Below are positions 1 through 9,752 of a DNA stretch of 64,000 nt, one piece after another. Each line of letters starts with the position of its first letter. The stretch's first letter is position 1. Below the pieces are notes generated by a model that was not told where the DNA came from, searched no databases, and worked only from the letters and a program-made list of their open reading frames with translations. The position numbers were made by a program, and so were the translations under genes. This DNA comes from Locusta migratoria (Eukaryota; Arthropoda; Insecta; Orthoptera; Acrididae): NCBI GenBank assembly GCA_026315105.1, contig CM048750.1:73587797-73651796 (forward strand), written 5' to 3'.

Positions 1-379
1 AAAAAAGTTTTAATTTGAGCAAGGAAACTTTATGACATGTAATGCCCTGTACTCAGCTATCGCTTTCTGTAATCAAACGTCTTCGATTAATGACTTGCAG
101 ATCAGTTATGTATAACCTAGATACGGCGTAATGTCAACAATAAAAAAGGGACAATTTATTCGTACAATCAACCAAAAAGCTTAACGTTGGTAATGTAATT
201 ATAGTAACGTTATCTTCATGTGATTTTGCTTAATGTATAAAAATGTTTCTTGAATCATTTACCCTTTAGTCTCTCATAGTCAATTGAGCACATTTTAATA
301 AAGCACAGATAGTCCTGAAAATATTTGTAATTAATCTAATATGATATCTGACTTCAATAAGTTATAAGAGAGAGCAGGC
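1..379. other. AT-rich stretch, nothing recognised
   Basis: No open frame of note, no repeat family recognised and no RNA gene. The sequence is AT-rich intergenic or intronic in character. Confidence 0.5.
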
Positions 380-575
380 GGGCGGGAAATGCCGCTTGGT
401 CTAAGGCGCCATGCTATGGATTGCTTGGCTGCTCCTGCCGGAAGTTCAAGTTGTTTCTCGTGCATGGGTGGTAGTGTTGTCCTTAGCGTAAGTTAGTTTG
501 TAAGTCAAGAGATCAATTACCTCAGCAGTTTGGTCCATTAGGTTTACGAACATTTAATTGGAACACTATCTGCAT
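380..575 (+). repeat. Degenerate SINE C copy
   Basis: The order of blocks matches the SINE C copies at 4503 and 36216: a tRNA-like head (TCTAAGGCGCCATGC), a GCATGGGTGGTAGTG joint, then GTCCTTAGCGTAAGTTAG, a degraded GACTGATGACC block and the tail TTTGGTCCATTAGGTTTACG. The head is heavily mutated and the B box is unclear, so this is an old copy. No target duplication was found. Confidence 0.55.
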
Positions 576-699
576 CCCTGTTAACTTTTTAATTGTAAAT
601 TAACGAATTTTTTTCCACTTGTGACTGCAGGATAAATTGTGACATTTGGAAATGATAGCATATCCCGTCAAACTATTAACGTGATTTAACATAAATGAA

Positions 700-895
700 G
701 TGATTGAATTGAAGGAGAGGCATTGAATTAAAATTCGTGTCTCAGCCAGGATTCGAACCTAGGCCCTCCTGCTTTGTAGGCAAGTGGTGCAACCACTAAG
801 CCACCACGACCTAATAGGAACGGCTATTGTAAGGGCTGTCTTAAAGAACGTCTTCCTAACAACACTGCTTCAAGTTCCGCTATTTAAATCTGTAT
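700..895 (-). repeat. Single arm of tRNA-headed inverted-repeat element (family E)
   Basis: The block reads AGGAGAGGCATTGAATTAAAATT, then GGATTCGAACCTAGG (reverse complement of a pol III B box), then a tRNA-like body, then CTGTCTTAAAGAACGTCTTCC. The same order occurs in both arms of the elements at 975-1615 and 3120-3560. Only one arm is recognisable here, so it is a partial or older copy. Confidence 0.55.
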
Positions 896-974
896 CAACG
901 TTACCAAGCACCCTGACAGTGAACTTTAATGGGAATGAACTTGCCTTGTACCTGAGGCACAGGTGATGAAGCCT

Positions 975-1615
975 AGCGACATATTTTGTCTCAATAGGTG
1001 TCAAAGGTATTGAACTGAAGGAGAAGCAGTGACTTTTAATTTTTTAATTAATATTTCTGCTACTGTCGGGATTCGAATCCGGTAACTCCTAATTATTAGG
1101 CAAGCACTATAATCACTACAATCACTACACTAGCACAACTTGATGGATAGGGCGATTTCACGAGGCACATGAGGCAGAACTGAAGTTTGTGTTGTGGAGG
1201 GAGACGTGCTTTAAGACTGTTGTGAAAACGCCGGATCCATTAGGTCGCGACTGCTTAGTGGTTATAGAACTTGCCTAGTAACCAGGAGGTCCCAGGTTCG
1301 AATCCCGGCCGTAGCAAAAAGTATTAATTCATTGCATTTCCTTCAATTCAGTGTCTTTTATAAATAAGGTAAAAGTAAACCAGTCAACAATCCGAAGATT
1401 GGTTTGAACACCACAGTTCTTCACTAGGCATCCTGTTTGGAGATTGTATGCCTTGCCTTCGTCCAACCATGGAACTGACTTACCCAGGGGGACCTAAAGT
1501 TAAAGTCGATTCCGAACCATAGTGCTACTCTATGTTTTTCACATCAGCAACATTGCTGATGTGAAGGGGAAAGAGGTGAAAAGTGACATAAATCCTAGAC
1601 CTATCGAGACAAAAT
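975..1615. repeat. tRNA-headed inverted-repeat (foldback) element, family E
   Basis: The left end (ATATTTTGTCTCAATAGGTG) and the right end (CCTATCGAGACAAAATAT) are inverted. Inside them, a minus-strand tRNA-like block at about 1060-1140 and a plus-strand tRNA-like block at about 1225-1320 mirror each other; the plus block has a clear B box (GGTTCGAATCCC). The right arm carries about 200 bp of extra sequence (about 1370-1590), which looks like a separate insertion. Inferred: a non-autonomous element whose arms derive from a tRNA-headed SINE. No transposase is present. Confidence 0.6.
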
Positions 1616-2599
1616 ATAACTCTGACCATTAATTTATATATATAAAGTGAATGTGATTTTGGCTTCAATTATTTGAAATTAACGACCGACAGAATATTTG
1701 GCTTCTGTTCCGGCCAGTTATAGCCAAAATATTGGCTTCAGTCCCAGTTTCGGTTTCTGCCAGACATCAGCCGAATCGTCGGCTTTGGCGAAACATGGTT
1801 TCGTGAATTTACGGCTCAAGTCGGGTAACGCAGTCGTATCTTATATTGTGTTTCTAACAATTTAACTCATTAAGTATTGTACTTAAGGGAACTGGTTATC
1901 ATATTATTATGCTGAAGAGTTTTATTAATGTGTTTGTGTGATAGCGAGTGGCTTTTTTAATAAATACTATGAGTTTAGGAAACATTGATTATGTGGTACA
2001 CAGCTTTTCCTGTCGAGTTTGTGTAAATTAAAACTGACAACAATCATACTGTTAGTCGGAATTAAAACGATATTTTTCTTAATACTTTATGCAGCACTGA
2101 ATGAAGTTGATTTACTGACAGGTACGAAAGCTATTACTCATAAGCACTGTATAGTAACAACTTTACTTCTCTTAAATCTAATTATTACTGTGATAAACAC
2201 ATGAATAATAATAATAATAATATTAACGAAGAGATACGAACAGCCAACAAAAATTTAAGGAAGTATAAACGAGGTGTTGATACGCGCGAGTCAAGTCTGT
2301 CGGCGACAGGACTTAATCTGAGTCTGCCATGCTCACATATCAATGTTAGGGTAAAGTGTATTTCTTTTTTATTACAGCGTCATCTGCAATAAACGTATCG
2401 TAATTCGGATCCCGGGTTTTATTTTGAGCATAATACCTACTCGCAAGAATGTTTTCAGCTATTCAGCTGCGCACTGTCTTTAGAAATGCAAAGCGCTACG
2501 ACATCGTATAATTGATAACTGCTCTGAGGTATTCCTATGCGCTGGCTCACAAGTCCAACCTATGGAGTGGTTGGCTTCAATGTTTGCAACTGCCGGATG
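1616..2599. other. Unassigned intergenic stretch
   Basis: About 1 kb of AT-rich sequence with only short random open frames. It contains an (AAT)n run near 2205-2222. No repeat family, splice-flanked exon or RNA gene was recognised. Confidence 0.45.
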
Positions 2600-2610
2600 G
2601 AAAGTTTTGA

Positions 2611-2810
2611 GCCGGCCGCGGTGGCCGAGGGGACTGAGGCGCTCCAGTCACGGTCTGCACGGCCACTACGGTCGGGGGTTCGAATCCCCCCTCGGGCATG
2701 GATATTTGTGCCGTCCTTAGTGTTAGCTAGTTCATAAGTAGTTTGTAAGTTTAGGGACTGATGACCCCGTAGGTAAGTCCCATAAGCTATACAAACATTT
2801 GAACATTTCT
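2611..2810 (+). mobile_element. SINE A, full length, 11-bp TSD
   Basis: A complete copy of the dominant SINE. It opens with a tRNA-like head (GCCGGCCGCGGTGGCCGAGG, then a B box GGGTTCGAATCCCCC), followed by GGCATGGATATTTGTGCCGT, an internal GGGACTGATGACCCCGTAG block and a tail ACAAACATTTGAACATTT. It is bounded by perfect direct repeats GAAAGTTTTGA at 2600-2610 and 2811-2821, the mark of LINE-driven retroposition. The long arm between anticodon region and B box suggests a class II (Leu/Ser type) tRNA ancestor; that is an inference. It encodes no protein. Confidence 0.93.
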
Positions 2811-2821
2811 GAAAGTTTTGA

Positions 2822-3119
2822 CCAGTACATCTGTACGTTTCCTATGTCACCATCTACGGATTTATGATTAGGCTTCGTACAAGGAGGGAATTTGACAAAG
2901 TTTGGGAAAACTAGTGATCTGCGATATAACGTAAAATTACCAAATTTGAACTTCAGTACATAAATTTCTGTTTCGGCCGTAACTTGAAGAGGAGCCGGTT
3001 ATACAGTCGGTTTCGCCCACAAATGACATTTTGGTGGGACTATTTGAAATCATAGTTTTAAAAAGTATATAGATATGTTTTAATATTAAAGTGGTTCAAA
3101 AATATCAAATAATAATACA
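2822..3119. other. Unassigned AT-rich stretch
   Basis: No gene or repeat family recognised. AAAGTGGTTCAAAAA at 3089-3103 recurs at 3766-3780, next to the SINE A pair, and may be a fossil SINE tail or an older target duplication. Confidence 0.4.
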
Positions 3120-3560
3120 ATTCCTTGAGACAACATTGTCTCATTATACCAAAGGTATTAAACATAAGGAGAGGCATTGAATTAAAATTTATGCTGTGGC
3201 CAGGATTCGAACCCGGGACCTCCTACTTACTAGGTAGGCGCTTTAGACTACTCATCTAATACAGCGAAAGCGACTACACGGACTGTCTTAAAGCACGTCT
3301 CCCTCCACACCACATACTTTAATTCTGCTTCATGTTCCATGTTAAATGCGTATCTAATTGCCAGGGCTCTCCTACATTGGAATAGTATATGGTGTGGTGG
3401 GAGACGTTCTTTAAGACAGTCCGTGTAGTCACTTTGGCTGCAATGATGTGTTAGGTGAGTGGTCTAAACCACCTACCTAGTAATTAGGAGGTACCGTGTT
3501 CGAATCCTAGCCACAGCATAAATTTTAATTCAGTGCCTCTCCTTATGTTTAATACCTTTG
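3120..3560. repeat. tRNA-headed inverted-repeat element, family E
   Basis: A palindromic element. The left arm (ACCAAAGGTATTAAACATAAGG, B-box complement GGATTCGAACCCGGG, then GACTGTCTTAAAGCACGTC) is mirrored by the right arm (GACGTTCTTTAAGACAGTC, GTGTTCGAATCCTAGCC, CCTTATGTTTAATACCTTTGGT). The arms are about 180 bp each around a short centre near 3345-3380. The right terminus is cut short where SINE A copies follow. It codes for nothing and is presumably non-autonomous. Confidence 0.7.
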
Positions 3561-3569
3561 GTTCAAAAA

Positions 3570-3764
3570 TGTTCAAATGTTTGTACTGTTTATGGGACTT
3601 AACTACAGGGTCATCAGTCCCTAAACTTACAAACTACTTCTGAACTAGCTAATACTAAGGACGACACAAATATCCACGCCCGAGGGGGGATTCGAACCCC
3701 CGACCGCGGTGGCCGTGCAGACCATGACTGGCGCGCCGCAGACCGCTCGGCCACCGCGGCCGGC
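3570..3764 (-). mobile_element. SINE A, minus strand
   Basis: A complete minus-strand copy, from tail (GTTCAAATGTTTGTACTG) to head (GACCGCTCGGCCACCGCGGCCGG), with the B-box complement GGGGGGATTCGAACCCCC. A 10-bp direct repeat GGTTCAAAAA lies at 3560-3569 and 3771-3780, which would place six extra bases (TAAAGT) inside the element. The head carries a diverged stretch (GACTGGCGCGCCGCAG). Confidence 0.88.
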
Positions 3765-3777
3765 TAAAGTGGTTCAA

Positions 3778-3974
3778 AAAGTTCAAGTGTTTGTAGAGTC
3801 TATGGGACTTAACTACGGGGTCATCAGTCCCTAAACTTACAAACTACTTATGAACTACTTACAACTAAGGACGGCACAAATATCCATGCCCGAGGGGGGA
3901 TTCGAACCCCCGACCGTAGTGCCCGTGAAGACTGTGACTGGAGCGCCTCAGTCCCCTCGGCTACCGCGGCCGGC
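3778..3974 (-). mobile_element. SINE A, minus strand, 13-bp TSD, tandem with the previous copy
   Basis: A second minus-strand SINE A directly beside the first. It is bounded by perfect direct repeats TAAAGTGGTTCAA at 3765-3777 and 3975-3987, so it inserted at the 5' (head) edge of the neighbouring copy. Head, B box and tail are all present. Confidence 0.92.
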
Positions 3975-3987
3975 TAAAGTGGTTCAA

Positions 3988-4040
3988 GGGAGTTTCTGCC
4001 AGGTACTTAAATGTGCAGAATAAACATGTAGATGTATTTG
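3988..4040 (+). repeat. LINE 3' tail fragment
   Basis: GTTTCTGCCAGGTACTTAA, then AATAAACATGTAGATGTATTTG, resembles the end of the fragment at 39724-39999 (CTGCCAGGCACTTAAAAGTG, then CATGTAGATGTATATG). It is a short piece of a LINE 3' end with a GTAGAT-type tail. Confidence 0.5.
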
Positions 4041-4140
4041 TAGAATAACATGTGGACCACAGCTGTTCATTTTATTGGTCGAATTCTACAGGTTTCGGTT
4101 TTTACACCATTTTCGAGTGTCAGTAACATGTTATAATCTT
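4022..4140 (-). mobile_element. Penelope-like element 3' tail
   Basis: The minus strand reads CTCGAAAATGGTGTAAAAACC, GAAACCTGTAGAATT, CCAATAAAATGAACAGCTGTGG and then TTATTCTACAAATAC. The same order occurs at 6440-6535 on the plus strand. On the plus strand the tail runs into ACATGTTATAATCTTGAAAAA, a joint also present (reverse-complemented) at 6405-6425. No coding part survives here. Confidence 0.55.
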
Positions 4141-4150
4141 GAAAAAGTGG

Positions 4151-4286
4151 AAAATAAATGTTTCGCATTATACTTCCCTTTCTAGGTGTGTTTTTCCAGT
4201 AACTGCTCATTACATACTGCTTATAATGAGCAGTCACTGGAAAAACACATCTAGCAAGTCATGTATAATGCGAAATATTTATTTTA
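4151..4286. repeat. Short foldback (hairpin) element
   Basis: Arms of about 60 bp (AAAATAAATGTTTCGCATTATA with GTGTTTTTCCAGTAACTGC, and the complements GCAGTCACTGGAAAAACAC and TATAATGCGAAATATTTATTTT) surround a loop of about 10 bp near 4212-4222. No terminal TA or 8-bp duplication was established, so the class is unknown. Confidence 0.6.
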
Positions 4287-4334
4287 AACTTAATTATATC
4301 CATAATGGATGTGAGGTCGTGGTTGTATTACTTA

Positions 4335-4450
4335 ATTATTTTGTCAAGTAGGCTCAACCACAGATATCGTGTAAAAACACTAAAATATGACGCGTTTCAA
4401 GGGTCAAGCCCTCATCATCAGATAATCTGTACAAGAATCTTAAAACATGA
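4335..4450 (-). mobile_element. Penelope-like 3' tail fragment
   Basis: The minus strand carries CTGATGATGAGGGCTTGACC followed by CTTGAAACGCGTCATATTTT and a short run to TTGAGCC. The pairing of a GATGATG hairpin half with a GAAACG(C/T) block is typical of Penelope-type 3' ends seen elsewhere in this window (44 kb, 54-56 kb, 63 kb). No open frame survives. Confidence 0.45.
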
Positions 4451-4502
4451 GACAATAAAAATCTAAAACGTAATAAAAGAAAACATGGTTACTTCCCTTG
4501 TA

Positions 4503-4694
4503 GCCGCGGTGGAGTAGCCGAGCGGTATAAAGCACCTCGATGCGGAGCGCGCGTTTGCTCGCCGTGGAGGTTCGAGTCCTCCCTGGGGCATGGGTGTGTG
4601 TGTTTGTCCGTAGGTTAGTTTACCCAGGTTTACGTAGTTTGTAAGCTACTGACTGATAATCACGCAGTTTGGTCCGATAGATTTACAGACACCC
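4503..4694 (+). mobile_element. SINE C, full length, 12-bp TSD
   Basis: A tRNA-headed SINE distinct from SINE A: head GCCGCGGTGGAGTAGCCGAG, B box GGTTCGAGTCCTCCC, GCATGGGTGTGTGTGTTTGT joint, and tail ACGCAGTTTGGTCCGATAGA. Perfect direct repeats ACTTCCCTTGTA flank it at 4491-4502 and 4695-4706. Confidence 0.92.
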
Positions 4695-4706
4695 ACTTCC
4701 CTTGTA

Positions 4707-6060
4707 ACCATGTCTACGAAGAAAAGTCCTCAGCATACTGTGCTTCGTCAGAATTCAAACCAGTCCCCAGAACCGGCGGCGCATAACACTACCAAAATGC
4801 ACCTAGCCAACAACACGACTGGGGCGCAGGTATGCACATGAAAACAAAGACCTCTAAATTCCAAAGATCATCCACAAGCTAGTGGGTACATTCAGGTGTC
4901 ACGAAATTATTTGTACAGTAAGACGGAGGTTGTAATTTAAAATAAACGCCTTTTGTTATAATAGGTCCACAAAGTTTTTAAAAAAAGGTGTATGTATTAC
5001 CTTGAACTTGTTCATTTAATGAAACGTCGCTTTTAGCGTTGTGTATTACAATCTCCACCTGTCATATATTGATTTTACTGTTGGAATTGTTGAGAGGCTG
5101 TGTGAGCCACAGAGACGCACTCCAGGCTGAGAAATAGAGGCCATTGCAGATCACAGGCTAAAACAGACACGTATATAATACGGGATGTAGGCACTAAGGA
5201 AATCTCCTAGCGAACTGCTGATGCCCTCAGCCACCGTCCCAGGGTGGAGGTTACCTTTCGGAGAAGTTGGGCATAACTTCATATAGCGTCTAGACGCTGT
5301 TGTAAGACGTTACATTAGTACTTGGTGGCCAACAGGCACGTTTTAATGTACGTAGCAAAGTTGATACCAGTCACTTGGGACAGCAATGTCAGTGGTTTCA
5401 CGAGGCTAGAGTGAGAGGGTAAAGAAGAAAAACTGCAAGTTAGCAGCTCCCCTGAGGCGTGGCCTAGGGCGGAGCCTAAGGCGTGGACAACTGACGTAAA
5501 ACATTGTTGTTGTTGCCCATATTGGGTAGCGTCGTGACGTTTTACTTTCAGCTGAACAATGTTGCTACCAAGTATGGGTTTTGTTAGTGCACAAACAAGC
5601 CACCTCCCCACCCGGGGAATGGCACAAGGGACAGAGCTGAGACGTGGTTCGCTAGAGGACTCAGAGAGATTTTTATTTATTAAAAATAAATAAAACTCAG
5701 AGAGAGGGCAAGCCACAATTTAGATTGGTTGAACCAAGCAGCGGCCAATAGGAAGTAGTTAACTGTCGGAGCGCCCACACCGGCTGTTAAAACGGTTTTT
5801 GGATCAAGAAGGGAGTCGGGCGCCAGCCCGTGACTATCGCCGTCGGCCTCTGGGTGCTCCATGACAGTCTGTTTCTCGCGGGGAGTGCGTCTGTCTAGGG
5901 TATGCTGCTAGGGAACGTAATTACTGGCTTCTGTTGTGGCAAATGATTTATACTTCTTGTTTTTTAAAATAACTAACGCCAGTGTAGTAAACTTAGTATG
6001 GGATGCAATAAATTCAATGCAAGTTACCTAGGAGTTCCATAAAGTTTCCTAAACAAGTAT
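4707..6060. other. Unassigned 1.3-kb stretch
   Basis: No exon, RNA gene or repeat family was recognised. The part from about 5300 to 5900 is less AT-rich and contains a CCAAT-like motif (GCGGCCAATAGG at about 5743); its open minus-strand frames (to 133 codons at 5315-5716) show no domain I know. It could be an old LTR or element fragment. Confidence 0.4.
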
Positions 6061-6089
6061 CCTCTCGAGTCCCGAAATCCGCATCTCTA

Positions 6090-6402
6090 GTAGATGCCTG
6101 TACTCGGGATATGCAGACTGACCTTGCTACCTCTTCCCTCTTTCCTATGTAGGACACGACACACCTGTTCTAGCAGATCTAACTTTTTTCCCTTATCCTG
6201 TCTATGCAAAATCTTAAGGTCATCTTTGGGTGGACATTTCGCGGATATGCGTAGCTACAGCGGACTTGTCGAAATTATTAAGTCGGAAGGCGTCCATATG
6301 TTCCTTGTACCTAACTCTAAACGATCTACTGGTCTGGCCAATGTAGTTGGCATTGCAACTACTCCACTGTATCTTATAAACCCCTGCTTTCAATTTTTTC
6401 AA
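6090..6402 (-). pseudogene. Penelope-like GIY-YIG endonuclease fragment
   Basis: The minus-strand frame at 6402-6220 holds the start of a GIY-YIG nuclease domain (GVYKIQW, then ANYIGQTSRSF, then RYKEH). This is the endonuclease that Penelope-like elements carry downstream of their reverse transcriptase. After about 6230 the frame shifts: the continuation (PPKDDLKILHRQDKGKKLDL, then LLEQV) is in another frame, so the gene is broken. The reverse-transcriptase part is absent; the fragment begins a few residues before the GIY motif. Confidence 0.75.
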
Positions 6403-6540
6403 GATTGTAACATGTCACTTTAATGAACTGTTTAATCTCTGCTGGCGCTTGAAAATGGTCTACAAACCGAAAACGTTAGCACTGTTCCAATAAAATAAAC
6501 AGTTGTGGTCAATGTGACATTCTACAAATATATAAAAGCT
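6403..6540 (+). mobile_element. Penelope-like 3' tail, inverted relative to the adjacent GIY-YIG
   Basis: The plus strand reads TTGAAAATGGTCTACAAACC, GAAAACGTTAGC, CCAATAAAATAAACAGTTGTG and ATTCTACAAATATA. This matches the minus strand of 4022-4140 and so is the same tail. It lies head-to-head with the GIY-YIG remnant on the other strand, an inverted arrangement also seen at 54.5-56.5 kb. Confidence 0.6.
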
Positions 6541-6639
6541 GTTGACCCCCACCTTTTCACTTTTCCATGTAGATGTAGCTTAGAAGTAGAAGGAGTGCAC
6601 GTATCCTCTCGGTCCCTACACAAGACGAGACGAGTGTGT

Positions 6640-7087
6640 AATTGGACGCGGCTCTCCGCAATTAGCCCGTGGCCGCCTCCGCCTCCGCCCCCGCTGCCAG
6701 CAGCCGCCATTAGCCCCCCGGGGGGCTGTGGAGCGCTCCGGTCGGTAGCGGCGTCGACGTGCGGACCCCCGCTGCGGTGCCCGCGGCGCGCCGCCGCGGG
6801 GGGGAGCAGTGCGGGCGGCGGCCGCACCTCCCGGCACGGGCGCTGCCGTCGGAGGCGCGCACCCGCTGCTTAACGCCGCTTTAATTGCCGGCGAGTGCCG
6901 CGTATCAGCGCCGGGGATCGGCCGACACCGGAACGGGCTGTTAACCCCGGCCGACCCGCCGTTTAGGGCGCCATTTCTCGTCAGGAGGAACGCGCGCGGC
7001 AGTAGCCGTCCAGGAGAGGATGGGCCCAATTACGCTCCGTGGTCTCGGGACAGCCTCAGCGCGTGGCGCAGTGGTCAGTCGGTCGAT
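6640..7087. other. GC-rich, CpG-dense block
   Basis: About 450 bp of strongly GC-rich sequence with many CpG (for example GCGGTGCCCGCGGCGCGCC). Open frames exist on both strands only because stop codons are rare in such composition; none has a recognisable domain. The last 110 bp (6979-7087) is repeated at 9753-9863. It may be a CpG-island promoter or a GC-rich repeat; the sequence does not decide. Confidence 0.5.
6979..7087 (+). repeat. Dispersed repeat shared with 9753-9863
   Basis: GTCAGGAGGAACGCGCGCGG, then GGGCCCAATTACGCTCCGTG, then CAGCGCGTGGCGCAGTGGTC aligns with the block at 9753-9863 over its whole length with scattered transitions. Its end (GTGGCGCAGTGGTCAG) looks like a tRNA D-arm / A box, so this may be a fragment around a SINE head. 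Confidence 0.55.
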
Positions 7088-7339
7088 TGCAGACTTCCGA
7101 CCGGCGATTACACAAGCACAGGACGAACTACAAAATGCGCACGACAGTGTACTTTGATTCTCAAATTCATAGAGTGGCAGTGGGGTCATCAAATCAGTGT
7201 AACACCACATCGCGCCCATAGCATTAGAACCATATTCCAACACTTTTCATCGTTACGTAATTCTAATTATTTGTTTACAGGCAGAAATTTCTCATTTTCA
7301 AAATTTTTAGCAAATTCAAATTAGATCAGAGTAATTCAG

Positions 7340-7538
7340 GGCGGCCGCGGTGGCCGAGGAGACTGAGGCGCTCCAGTCACGGTCTGCACGGCCACTACGG
7401 TCGGGGGTTCGAATCCCCCCTCGGGCATGGATATTTGTGCCGTCCTAGTTCGTAAGTAGTTCATAAGTAGTTTGTAAGTTTAGGGACTGATGACCCCGTA
7501 GTTAAGTCCCATAGACTTAACATTTGAACATTTGATTT
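7340..7538 (+). mobile_element. SINE A, plus strand
   Basis: A full-length copy with head, B box and tail. It has a near-perfect 10-bp duplication, AGTAATTCAG at 7330-7339 and AGTAGTTCAG at 7539-7548. A small deletion shortens the stretch after GTGCCGTCC, giving CTAGTTCGTAAGTAGTTC. Confidence 0.9.
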
Positions 7539-7548
7539 AGTAGTTCAG

Positions 7549-8880
7549 AATAACAGTACCCAGGGAATACACAGGTCAAAACACCTCATACATCGAGATC
7601 ATTTGTCAGGTTGCTATTATAAATAGTACCCGCAGTTGAATTACTCTCTCTCTACGTTACTAGATCTCGGAGTGTTTAACTCCATGTGATGGCTCTTCGC
7701 GATTAGTTTCAAAGTATCATACGCGGTTTATTTCCAAGACAGGAAGGAACCCGAGAAAAAGTATTTATTTATTAATATTAACTTTCATATCATGATCATA
7801 CGTGAATGCGTACATTGTTTTTGGACTTGGATCGGGATAGGCTAGGACGGAAGAATTAGAAACTGCCGTCTCCCGTAATAAACTGATTAATATTTGTGAG
7901 TTTGAAATTTGAACTTATTGTCAAGTTTAGTGAAGTAACTTTTAAGAAACGTATCTGGAAGAGTTAAAGTTCGTAAGCAATGTAACAGGATCCAGAGATT
8001 TTAATATAAATGAGGCTTTGACGAAAATAATCACGCGTTGTGAACTCATAAAGTGTTTTCTGTTAAAGTGATTTTGTTGTAAATATTAAATTCAAAATAG
8101 AGACTCTTGATACTTAAACAAGCCTTAAACAATTATTCAAGTATTTATTTCCCTAATATTGTCCAAGAAGATTCTAAAAGTGAGCATATATCTGTGAAAT
8201 TCTTAATGAATCAGTTAATATGTGAAAGAAAATATCTAACAGTTTTGATTAGAAGAAACTTTTAATGAAATTTTTTCTAAAGACTAATTCGATAGAAAGG
8301 AATCAGGTACAAATAATATCTTTTGTGACGGGCTTCAAACTGTCTGAACTACCGGGACTCAATGATTTAATTTTTTCGGTTTATTAAATATCAGCCCCTG
8401 AGAAACGGAATTTCATGCTCAAACATTATAAAAAGTCTTTAATTATAAATGATACACAAAACCAATATTTACAGTATGAAAAATTCAACAAAGATATAAA
8501 TTTTATTACTTACGAAGAAATGCCAGATCTACCAACTTAAATTTCGTACTGAGGTGACAAATAAAATTTTGAACCCATCCATCCACTACAACTTTGAAAG
8601 TTAAGCCGAATCTACAGCTTACAAGTCACAAGCTAAAACCAAAATACAAGACAACCAACGTGAAGCCCCTCTACGAGTCACACCAGTTCCAAGAGTTAGT
8701 ATAGATCAGTAGTATGATAAAGATGTAATCAATTCTGATCTGTAATATCTCTTGTCACAACTTGTAATGTCACAAATGTAATTCATTTATAAAATGTATC
8801 ACTATTTAATTGAATATTTACCAGATTTTACCACAGTAGAATTTAAGAGCTATGTTATTGTAACACAGCTTTGTAATCAT
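7549..8880. other. AT-rich stretch, nothing recognised
   Basis: About 1.3 kb without a recognisable gene or repeat family. It could be intron sequence belonging to the exon candidate at 8987-9137. Confidence 0.45.
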
Positions 8881-8986
8881 ACAGTTATATATTTTCAATT
8901 TTATCATTCCTCCAAATGTTTATCACAACCATAACAATATAAACAAAATTTTCTAGAAACTTTAACTCACATAGTAAGCTACGTAC

Positions 8987-9137
8987 GGTTACATAGAACT
9001 GGTTCGCCTCCACGTGGCTAGGGACGAGCGACGGCGTAGAACACACGAAGCTAATACTTCCAGTTCCGATGACAGCTAACAAACCAGCAATCGTTACCAA
9101 TGCTACTAACTTAAGAGTTTCAAGCCGGCGGGTCACT
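8987..9137 (-). CDS. Candidate internal exon with a membrane-spanning segment
   Basis: On the minus strand a pyrimidine-rich tract ending TTTTTTCCAG is followed by 151 bp of open frame and then a donor-like GTACGT (at 8986-8981). The frame starts with one base of a split codon and reads VTRRLETLKLVALVTIAGLL, AVIGTGSISFV, then a soluble stretch ending NQFYVT. The basic start followed by about 22 hydrophobic residues looks like a signal anchor or single membrane helix with the N terminus inside. Composition differs from the AT-rich flanks. I do not recognise the family. Seen: splice signals and open frame. Inferred: a real exon. It could be chance. Confidence 0.35.
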
Positions 9138-9209
9138 CTGGAAAAAATATAAATATAAATAAATAAATAAAAGAAAGAAAGTTCCAAACATGATCATAGT
9201 TGAAATTTA

Positions 9210-9469
9210 CTGTCAGACCGGTACGGGAACCCAGAACCTTTAGCGGGCAGACCCTCTACCGGCTGACATACCCATTGCACGCCTCAAGGCCCGTTCTCGG
9301 TGCGCTGGTTATGCCAATACGTTGTTTGCTCCCTACCAAACTGAGAGGATGAGCAGTGAGTCGTGCACAGGTAGCTCAGTAGAGCGCTGCCTGTGTAAGG
9401 CAATGGAACTGGGTCAGCTGGTTTAATCGGCCAGGAAGTTGACGAACGTAGTTGTTGGTGTGGTTGCAA
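9210..9469. other. Degenerate tRNA-like sequences, unassigned
   Basis: GGTAGCTCAGTAGAGCGCTG at about 9370 resembles a tRNA D-arm and the SINE B head, and CCTCTACCGGCTGACATACC near 9250 resembles its complement. The sequences are too eroded for a firm SINE call. Confidence 0.3.
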
Positions 9470-9730
9470 CCTTCAGTCCTGGGCATTCTACTCTATCTGG
9501 GCAACTTAGAAAAACAATCTATTTGTACCTGCTGACTGTACTCGACTCTTGGTTTCCCTCTGCGGTTCTTATCCCTCCACACTTTCATCCAATACTAAAC
9601 TGACGATTCCATGATGACCCATCAATCGATCCCTTTTTTTGTCAAAATATACCACATGTTTCTTTTCTCTCCAGTTATTTTCATTACCTTCTCATTAGTC
9701 ACGCGGTCTACCCAACTAATTATTGTGTTG
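9470..9730 (-). mobile_element. RTE-like LINE 3' end, degenerate
   Basis: The plus-strand text (CCTTCAGTCCTGGGC, then ACTAAACTGACGATTCCATG, then TCTCATTAGTCACGCGGTCT) follows the same order as the 3' part of the LINE at 52321-53353 (CTTCAGTCCGCAGAC, TAAGTTGACGATTCTTTGATG, CTCATTAGTTACGCGATC). It is therefore a minus-strand LINE tail with many indels and no usable frame. Confidence 0.55.
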
Positions 9731-9752
9731 CTAGGCATTTAGATCACCGGTA

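Noticed and set aside
6505..7324. Long open frames on both strands in the GC-rich block
   Set aside because: Overlapping frames of 100-171 codons on both strands are a composition effect; none has a domain and part of the block is a dispersed repeat.
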